A stretch of 9,304 bases of DNA from JBDSLU01 sp039916225 (GTDB lineage Bacteria; Acidobacteriota; Vicinamibacteria; Vicinamibacterales; Vicinamibacteraceae): the NCBI GenBank assembly GCA_039916225.1, contig JBDSLU010000373.1:1-9304 (forward strand), written 5' to 3'. This document shows positions 1-5,179 of this stretch, in pieces. A program made the translations under genes and the position numbers. Positions within the stretch are counted from its first letter, which is position 1. Each line of letters opens with the position of its first letter. Under the pieces are notes generated by a model. The model saw only the letters and a list, made by a program, of their open reading frames with translations, was not told where the DNA came from and searched no databases.

Positions 1-2
1 AG

Positions 3-425
3 CGGCTGCCGCTCTCCGGCGCGGCATTCATCAGCGTCAACAACGACGACAAGCCGAACGTGCTCGGCATCGCCCGCGATCTCGCCGAGCTGGGCTTCAA
101 GCTGGTCGCCACCCGCGGCACCGCCGCCTACCTGCGGGCGCACGGCCTCGACGTCGACGTCGCCTACAAGATCAACGAAGGCCGCCCGCACGTCGGCGAT
201 CGCATCTACAACAAGGAAATCGCCCTGGTCATCAACACGCCGATGGGGCGTGAGTCGTTCTTCGACGACCGGACGGTGCGGCGGGCGGCGATGATGAACA
301 GCGTGCCGTGCATCACCACGCTGACGGGGGGCGCGGCGACGGTCAGCGCCATTCGCGCCCTGCGCGACGAGGGCCTCGAGGTTCGCTCACTCCAGGAGTA
401 TCACGCGAGCGTCCCGACGCCCTGA
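3..425 (+). CDS. carB: Carbamoyl-phosphate synthase large subunit, C-terminal part (5' truncated)
   Basis: Only the last 140 codons are in the window; the reading frame enters from the left edge and ends at TGA 423-425. They match the C-terminal MGS-like allosteric domain of CarB, the subunit that makes carbamoyl phosphate from bicarbonate, ammonia and ATP for pyrimidine and arginine synthesis in the cytoplasm. Visible landmarks in order: SGAAFISVNNDDK, GFKLVATRGTAAYL, a YKINEGRPHVGDRI block, ALVINTPMG, VRRAAMMNSVPCITT with a following GG, and a terminal LQEYH. From knowledge of the E. coli enzyme, the Lys of DDK, the two Thr of ATRGT, the Lys before INEGRPH and the INT segment correspond to its UMP/IMP/ornithine effector pocket, so allosteric control is probably retained. 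The end is close to that of E. coli CarB (QEMH plus a few residues), so the 3' end is intact. A free-standing methylglyoxal synthase is unlikely because the open frame continues upstream and the QExH end is CarB-like. Confidence 0.95.
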   Translation, partial: RLPLSGAAFISVNNDDKPNVLGIARDLAELGFKLVATRGTAAYLRAHGLDVDVAYKINEGRPHVGDRIYNKEIALVINTPMGRESFFDDRTVRRAAMMNSVPCITTLTGGAATVSAIRALRDEGLEVRSLQEYHASVPTP

Positions 426-698
426 CCGGGGGCGCCGCCGGGGGTGGCGGACGCCGGCCTGGAGCCGGGGCTCGGTGCGATGGAGCCCTGGCGCCGGTCG
501 GTAACTTCGCTCCGGACTCCGTGGCAGGCGTCATCACGCCAGGCTGATCGGCGTTCCGGTCCGGAATTGCACGGAAAATCGCGATCTCGCGCCGCTGAAT
601 ATCCAGACAAAAGACCGTCGACAGGTTAACTAATTGCTGCCGGAACTCCCTAAATTCCACTGAACCGTCTGGCACCAGGTTTGCGATTGCAGGCCGCC
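426..698. other. Intergenic region between carB and the LamG repeat gene
   Basis: This 273-bp gap has no convincing coding content. Its first half is GC-rich and holds only small hairpins: GAGC/GCTC at 462-473 and GGCGT/ACGCC at 527-540. Neither is followed by a T run, so no clear intrinsic terminator for carB is visible. The second half (about 565-665) is distinctly richer in A and T than its surroundings and contains TTAACTAATT at 626-635 and CTAAATT at 650-656, which suggests the promoter of the downstream gene. No confident -35/-10 pair could be fixed: CAGACA (604-609) with ACTAAT (629-634) matches the sigma-70 boxes only partly and has a 19-bp spacer. Confidence 0.5.
554..566. promoter_or_regulatory. 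13-bp perfect dyad, possible operator
   Basis: TTCCGG-T-CCGGAA is a perfect inverted repeat with a single central base. It lies about 135 bp upstream of the LamG gene start and directly before TTGCAC (567-572), which resembles a -35 element. The symmetry is seen directly; a role as a regulator binding site is inference, and chance is plausible in GC-rich DNA. Confidence 0.2.
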
Positions 699-3600
699 AT
701 GACCGGTCTGCGCAACGCCCACTCTTCCCGCCGTCAAGTTCGATACGGTGCCGCCCTCTGGCTGCTCCTCGGCCTCCTGGCCGCTGGTAGCCGCGCCGAG
801 GCGCAGCAGGTCATCAACTTCAACGAAGTCTCGCCGAACGACAACCCGATTCTGGCCAACGTCACCTGCGCTGGCGCCACCGGGTTCCGCTTCATCTCGA
901 GCCACTTCCACATGCTGGGCGGGGCGTTCCCCGACTTCACGTCGAATGGCACGACCATCCTGGGCTACGAATCGGGTCGCGGCGGCCCGATCACGATGGA
1001 GCGGGTCGGCGCCGGGACGTTCTCGCTGCTGGCGCTCGACGCCGGCGAGTTCTACGCCCCGCAGAACACCGACCGGCCCAACGCCAACCAGCTGCTGATC
1101 ACCGGCCACCAGTCGGGCGGCGGCACGGTCACCCATACGGTGTTTCTCGACGGCGTTTACGACGGTGTCGGCGGCGTCGCCGACTTCGAGCACTTCAACC
1201 TGCCGAACACCTTCGTCAACCTGACCTCGGTCACCTTCACCGGGCAGCAGACCAGCCTGGTCGACGGCGGCGTCTCGTTCGACAACATCACCTACCAGCT
1301 GGCGGCCCCGGAAGCGCTGCCGCCGTGCGTGCCGACCCAGCAGGCGTCGACCAATCCCGTCGTGACCATCACCAGCCCCGCGGCCGGTAACGTCGTCGGG
1401 AACGTCAACGTCACGGCGACGGCCAGCGACAACACCGGCGTCGTCAACGTGCAGTTCAAGATCGACGGCGTGAACCTCGGCGCCGCCGACACGAGCGCGC
1501 CCTACGGCGTGTCGTGGGACACCACCACCGTCGCGGACGGTGCGCACACCATTTCTGCCGACGCCACCGACACCGACGGCAACATCGGGTCGAACTCGGT
1601 CATCGTCACGGTCCGCAACAACGGCTCGCCCAACCAGAATCCGAACTACCTCGACTTCGACGGCACCGACGACTACGCGCGGGTCGGCGACGCCGACAGC
1701 CTGACGTTCGGCAACGGCGCGACGGACACGCCGTTCACGCTCGAGACGTGGATTCGCCCGGACGGCATGGCGGCGCAGCAGCATCTCGTCGGCAAGTGGG
1801 GCGAGAACGCCGCGCAGGGCTACGAGTACAAGCTCTACATCGCGTCGAACGTCATCCGGCTCGATCTGAAGGACGCCAGCACGAACGCCCAGGTGTCGGC
1901 CTTCACCAACAGCCAGGCGGCGCTGGCCGGGGCGTGGCATCACGTGGCGGCGACCTACGACGGCCGCGGCGGTGCGTCGGCGGCCAACGGCATCAACATC
2001 TACATCGATGGCGTCGCCGTGACGGTGAATCGCATCACCGGTGCGAGCTACGTGGCGATGGAGAACGGGACCGCGCCGCTGCAGGTCGGGCGCGAAGGTC
2101 CGGCCTGGAAGGTCTACAACGGCGGGATCGACGAACTGCGCGTCTGGAACCTGGTCCGCACGGCGGGCGCCATCCAGGCCGCGATGACGACGGAACTGAC
2201 CGGCAGCGAAGGCGGGCTGGTGGGCTACTGGCGCCTGAACGAAGGCTCGGGCACGTCGGCGCTCGACTTCTCGCCCGGCGGCCACATCATGACGCTGTTC
2301 AGCGGCCCGACCTGGACGCCCGGCGGCCCGATGTCGAGCGGCGAGCCGGACACGACGGCGCCGATCATCAGCAACATCCTCGGCAGCAACCTGACGTCGT
2401 CGAGTATCACCGTCTCGTTCAACACCAACGAGTCGACCTCGGCCCGCGTGGCCTACACCACCGGCCTGACGTGCCCGTGCACGGAGGTCCTCGGCGCGGC
2501 GCCCGGCACGGCGCACAGCATCGCGCTGACCGGCCTCGCGGCGAACACGCAGTATCGGTTCGAAGTGCGGGCGACGGATGGCGCCGGCAACCAGACGATC
2601 TCGTCGCCGATGATGAGCTTCACGACGCTGACGCCGCCAGCGGACAACACGCCGCCTTCGGTGAGCATGGTGCGGCCGCTCGGTGGCGCCACGGTGAGCG
2701 GCGCGGCGGTGCAGGTCGAAGCGTCGGCGACGGACAACGTCGGCGTGGCCAGCGTCCAGTTCCGGCTGGACGGCGTCAATCTGGGGAGCGCGGACACGAC
2801 GGCGCCCTACCTGATTTCGTGGAACTCGACCCTGGTCGCCGACGGCAGCCACACGATCCTCGCCGAGGCCCGCGACGCGGCGAACAACCTGTCGACGACC
2901 TCGGTCATCGTGACGGTCAACAACAGCTCGGCGAGCGCGCCGTTCTACCTCGTCTTCGACGGCGTCGACGACTACGCGCGGGTGGCCGACGCCAACGCCT
3001 TCACCTTCGGCACGGGCGCGGCCGACGCGCCGATGTCCCTGGAAGTGTGGATGCGTCCCGACACCATGGCGTCGGGCCAGCACCTGGTCGGCAAGTGGGG
3101 CGAGACCGCGGCGCAGGGCTACGAATACAAGCTCTACATCGCTTCGAACGTCATCCGGCTCGATCTCAAGGACGCCAGCGCCAACGCGCAGGTGTCGGCC
3201 TTCACCAACAGCCTGGCGACGCTGGCTGGGGCGTGGCATCACGTCGCGGCGACGTATGACGGCCGCGGTGGCGCGACGGCCGCCAACGGCATCATCATCT
3301 ACATCGACGGCGTGGCGGTGACGCTGAACCGCATCAACAGCGCGTCCTACGTCGCGATGGAGAACGGCACGGCGCCGGTGCAGATTGGCCGGGAGGGTCC
3401 GAGCTGGAAGCAGTACAACGGCGGCCTCGACGACCTGCGCATCTGGAGCGTGGTTCGCACGCCCGGCGCCATCCAGGGCAGCATGAGCACCGAACTGGGC
3501 GGCAGTGAGCCCGGCCTGGTCGGCTACTGGAAGTTCAACGACGGCAGCGGGACCAACGCGGTCGACGGCACCGCGGCGAACCGTCCAGCGACGCTGTTCA

Positions 3601-4937
3601 GCGGTCCGGTGTGGACGGCCGGTGGGCCGATGGCCAGCGGGCCGCCCGATACGACGGCGCCGATCATCAGCAACATTCTCGGCAGCAACCTGACGTCGTC
3701 GGGGATCACCATCACGTTCAGCACGAACGAATCGACCTCGGCCCGCGTCGCCTACACCACCAATCTGGCCTGCCCGTGCACGGAGGTGCTGAGCGGCACG
3801 ACCGGCACGGCGCACAGCGTCACGCTGACCGGCCTCACGGCGAGCACGCAGTACCGGTTCGAAGTGCGGGCGACGGATGGTGCCGGCAACCAGACGATCT
3901 CGTCGCCGATGATGAGCTTCACGACGGTGGCGCCGCCGGCGGACAGCACGCCGCCGTCGGTGAGCATGGTGCGACCGCTCGGTGGCTCGGTCAGCGGCAC
4001 GGCGGTGCAGGTCGAAGCGTCGGCGACGGACAACGTCGGCGTGGCGAGCGTCCAGTTCCGGCTGGACGGCGTCAATCTCGGGAGCGCGGACACGACGGCG
4101 CCCTACCTGATTTCGTGGAACTCGACCCTCGTCGCTGACGGCAGCCACACGATCCTCGCCGAGGCGCGCGACGCAGCGAACAATCTGTCGACGACGTCGG
4201 TGGTCGTGACGGTCAACAACAGCACGCCGACCTCGCCCTTCTACCTCGACTTCGACGGCGTCGACGACTACGCGCGGGTGGCCGATGCCGACGCCCTGAG
4301 CTTCGGCAACGGCGCCACGGACGCGCCGCTGACCATCGAAGCGTGGATTCGCCCGGATGCGATGGCGGCCGGTCAGCAGCTGGCGGGTAAGTGGGGCGAG
4401 ACGGCGGGGCAGGGCTACGAGTACAAGCTCTACATCGCCTCGAACGTCATTCGCCTCGACCTCAAGGACGCCAGCGCCAACGCCCAGGCCTCGGCCTTCA
4501 CCAACAGCGTCGCGACCCTCGCTGGCGCGTGGCACCACGTCGCCGTCACCTACGACGGTCGCGGCGGCGCGGCGGCGGCCAACGGCATCATCATCTACAT
4601 CGACGGTGTCGCGGTGACGCTGAACCGCATCAACAGCGCGTCCTACGTGGCGATGGAGAACGGCACGGCGCCGCTCCAGATTGGCCGCGAGGGTCCGAGC
4701 TGGCGCCTTTACAACGGCGGCCTCGACGAACTGCGGCTGTGGAACGTCGCCCGCTCGGCGAGCGCCATCTCCGGCTTCATGTCGACGGCGCTGGCCGGCA
4801 ACGAGGCGGGGCTGGTCGGCTACTGGCGCTTCAACGGCGGCAGCGGCACGACGGCTGCCGACAGCTCGACGGGCAACCGCCCGGCCACGCTGTTCAGCGG
4901 GCCGACCTGGACGGCCGGCGGCGCGCCGATTCCCTGA
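699..4937 (+). CDS. Exported multidomain protein with Ig-like, LamG-like and Fn3-like repeats
   Basis: The 1412-residue product starts with a typical Sec signal peptide: RR-containing n-region, hydrophobic ALWLLLGLLAAG, and AEA|QQ cleavage near residue 35. Residues ~36-210 form a beta-rich domain I do not recognise, bracketed by Cys57 and Cys210. Then follow Ig-like (~220-306), LamG/concanavalin A-like (~316-548), Fn3-like (~551-648), Ig-like (~653-741), LamG (~749-981), Fn3 (~984-1081), Ig-like (~1086-1173) and LamG (~1181-1412). LamG signatures are FDGxDDYARV near each start, AGAWHHVA-TYDG in the middle and GLVGYWR/KFN near the end. Fn3 modules carry TNESTSARVAYTT and LTGL-A-TQYRFEVRATDGAGN. 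Each Fn3 also has a CPC motif (Cys592/594, Cys1025/1027). Such modules usually bind carbohydrate or act as stalks; no catalytic domain is visible, so adhesion, matrix or polysaccharide binding is inferred. No PEP-CTERM, LPXTG or other sorting tail is seen; the protein ends just after LamG3. ATG 699 is preferred, with AGG five bases upstream; an in-frame TTG at 681 would add six residues. A terminator follows 63 bp after the stop. Confidence 0.88.
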   Translation: MTGLRNAHSSRRQVRYGAALWLLLGLLAAGSRAEAQQVINFNEVSPNDNPILANVTCAGATGFRFISSHFHMLGGAFPDFTSNGTTILGYESGRGGPITMERVGAGTFSLLALDAGEFYAPQNTDRPNANQLLITGHQSGGGTVTHTVFLDGVYDGVGGVADFEHFNLPNTFVNLTSVTFTGQQTSLVDGGVSFDNITYQLAAPEALPPCVPTQQASTNPVVTITSPAAGNVVGNVNVTATASDNTGVVNVQFKIDGVNLGAADTSAPYGVSWDTTTVADGAHTISADATDTDGNIGSNSVIVTVRNNGSPNQNPNYLDFDGTDDYARVGDADSLTFGNGATDTPFTLETWIRPDGMAAQQHLVGKWGENAAQGYEYKLYIASNVIRLDLKDASTNAQVSAFTNSQAALAGAWHHVAATYDGRGGASAANGINIYIDGVAVTVNRITGASYVAMENGTAPLQVGREGPAWKVYNGGIDELRVWNLVRTAGAIQAAMTTELTGSEGGLVGYWRLNEGSGTSALDFSPGGHIMTLFSGPTWTPGGPMSSGEPDTTAPIISNILGSNLTSSSITVSFNTNESTSARVAYTTGLTCPCTEVLGAAPGTAHSIALTGLAANTQYRFEVRATDGAGNQTISSPMMSFTTLTPPADNTPPSVSMVRPLGGATVSGAAVQVEASATDNVGVASVQFRLDGVNLGSADTTAPYLISWNSTLVADGSHTILAEARDAANNLSTTSVIVTVNNSSASAPFYLVFDGVDDYARVADANAFTFGTGAADAPMSLEVWMRPDTMASGQHLVGKWGETAAQGYEYKLYIASNVIRLDLKDASANAQVSAFTNSLATLAGAWHHVAATYDGRGGATAANGIIIYIDGVAVTLNRINSASYVAMENGTAPVQIGREGPSWKQYNGGLDDLRIWSVVRTPGAIQGSMSTELGGSEPGLVGYWKFNDGSGTNAVDGTAANRPATLFSGPVWTAGGPMASGPPDTTAPIISNILGSNLTSSGITITFSTNESTSARVAYTTNLACPCTEVLSGTTGTAHSVTLTGLTASTQYRFEVRATDGAGNQTISSPMMSFTTVAPPADSTPPSVSMVRPLGGSVSGTAVQVEASATDNVGVASVQFRLDGVNLGSADTTAPYLISWNSTLVADGSHTILAEARDAANNLSTTSVVVTVNNSTPTSPFYLDFDGVDDYARVADADALSFGNGATDAPLTIEAWIRPDAMAAGQQLAGKWGETAGQGYEYKLYIASNVIRLDLKDASANAQASAFTNSVATLAGAWHHVAVTYDGRGGAAAANGIIIYIDGVAVTLNRINSASYVAMENGTAPLQIGREGPSWRLYNGGLDELRLWNVARSASAISGFMSTALAGNEAGLVGYWRFNGGSGTTAADSSTGNRPATLFSGPTWTAGGAPIP
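1356..2654 (+). repeat. Intragenic tandem repeat, unit 1 (Ig-LamG-Fn3)
   Basis: First copy of a long in-frame repeat, 433 codons. Its Ig-like segment is the most diverged of the three (TITSP and SWDTTTVADGAHTI, against SMVRP and SWNSTLVADGSHTI in the others). Its LamG also differs where units 2 and 3 agree (NGINIYIDG and VNRITGASY, against NGIIIYIDG and LNRINSASY). Confidence 0.85.
2655..3953 (+). repeat. Intragenic tandem repeat, unit 2 (Ig-LamG-Fn3)
   Basis: Second copy, 1299 bp like unit 1. The offset to unit 1 is 1299 bp, measured at the LamG TACGA(G/A)TACAAG string (1821 and 3120) and at the Fn3 start (2349 and 3648). Its Ig-like part is about 95% identical in DNA to that of unit 3. Confidence 0.85.
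3954..4937 (+). repeat. Intragenic tandem repeat, unit 3 (Ig-LamG, no Fn3)
   Basis: Third, shortened copy that stops after the LamG module. One codon is missing in the Ig-like part (GGSVSG against GGATVSG in unit 2), so the offset falls from 1299 to 1296 bp, measured at the LamG TACGA(G/A)TACAAG string (3120 and 4416). The gene ends where an Fn3 module would otherwise begin. Confidence 0.85.
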
Positions 4938-5000
4938 CGCCGGTCTGGCTCCGTGTCCCGCCGCCGGCGGGGCATGGAGCGCTCAGCGTTCCGTGTCGAC

Positions 5001-5028
5001 GAACGAGCCCCACCGACGGGGCTCGTTT
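5001..5028 (+). terminator. Rho-independent terminator after the LamG repeat gene
   Basis: AACGAGCCCC (5002-5011) and GGGGCTCGTT (5018-5027) form a perfect 10-bp stem with a 6-base ACCGAC loop, followed by a short T-rich stretch (TTTGCTGT counting from the stem end). It starts 64 bp after the stop of the upstream gene. The A pair at the 5' foot means it could also act weakly on transcripts from the opposite strand. It separates transcription of the exoprotein gene from comEC. Confidence 0.82.
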
Positions 5029-5179
5029 GCTGTACGGCACCGGATCACGGCCTGCTCGGGCGCGTCGCACGAATTGCGTCCCGCCGAGCGCGCCCGTACG
5101 AAGGAACTGCCAGGCGCACCGAGAAACCCGGCCGATTCGTCGCGCGCCGGACCGGTGCCGAACTTGCCAGGCATCGGGC
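5029..5179 (+). promoter_or_regulatory. comEC leader, probable promoter region
   Basis: The 151 bp between the terminator and the comEC start must hold a promoter if the terminator is efficient. The best pair I can see is TTGCGT (5074-5079), a 17-bp spacer and TACGAA (5097-5102), which fits the sigma-70 consensus only partly. No small gene, riboswitch or operator is evident. Confidence 0.2.

Noticed and set aside
108..125. ATRGT in place of the E. coli ATHGT in the CarB allosteric site
   Set aside because: Arg at this place is, as far as I recall, common in bacterial CarB proteins, so it is not a notable change.
60..425. A separate methylglyoxal-synthase-like small gene starting at GTG 60
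   Set aside because: The frame is open to the window edge with matching CarB sequence before position 60 and ends with the CarB-type QExH tail, so it is the end of carB.
1514..3259. A 581-codon plus-strand open frame inside the exoprotein gene
   Set aside because: Out-of-frame shadow rich in Arg, Gly and His; the overlapping frame has clear Ig/LamG/Fn3 content and the shadow has none.
630..4538. A 1302-codon open frame on the minus strand covering almost the whole exoprotein gene
   Set aside because: Its translation is an Arg/His/Val/Ala/Asp-rich pseudo-repeat (RRRR, HHAHRRRR) with no domain, and it is the complement of a repeat-rich, high-GC3 gene whose own product has a signal peptide and recognisable modules. 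Lack of stops on the reverse strand is expected from such codon use.
1356..4937. CRISPR, mobile-element or direct-repeat array interpretation of the long repeats
   Set aside because: The repeats are codon-periodic, in frame, and match protein modules; there are no short spaced repeats, terminal inverted repeats or transposase.
4391..5179. Extension of comEC upstream of 5180 in its open frame
   Set aside because: This stretch overlaps the exoprotein 3' end and the terminator, and its translation is Arg/Gln/His-rich without resemblance to ComEC; the membrane protein starts sensibly at GTG 5180.
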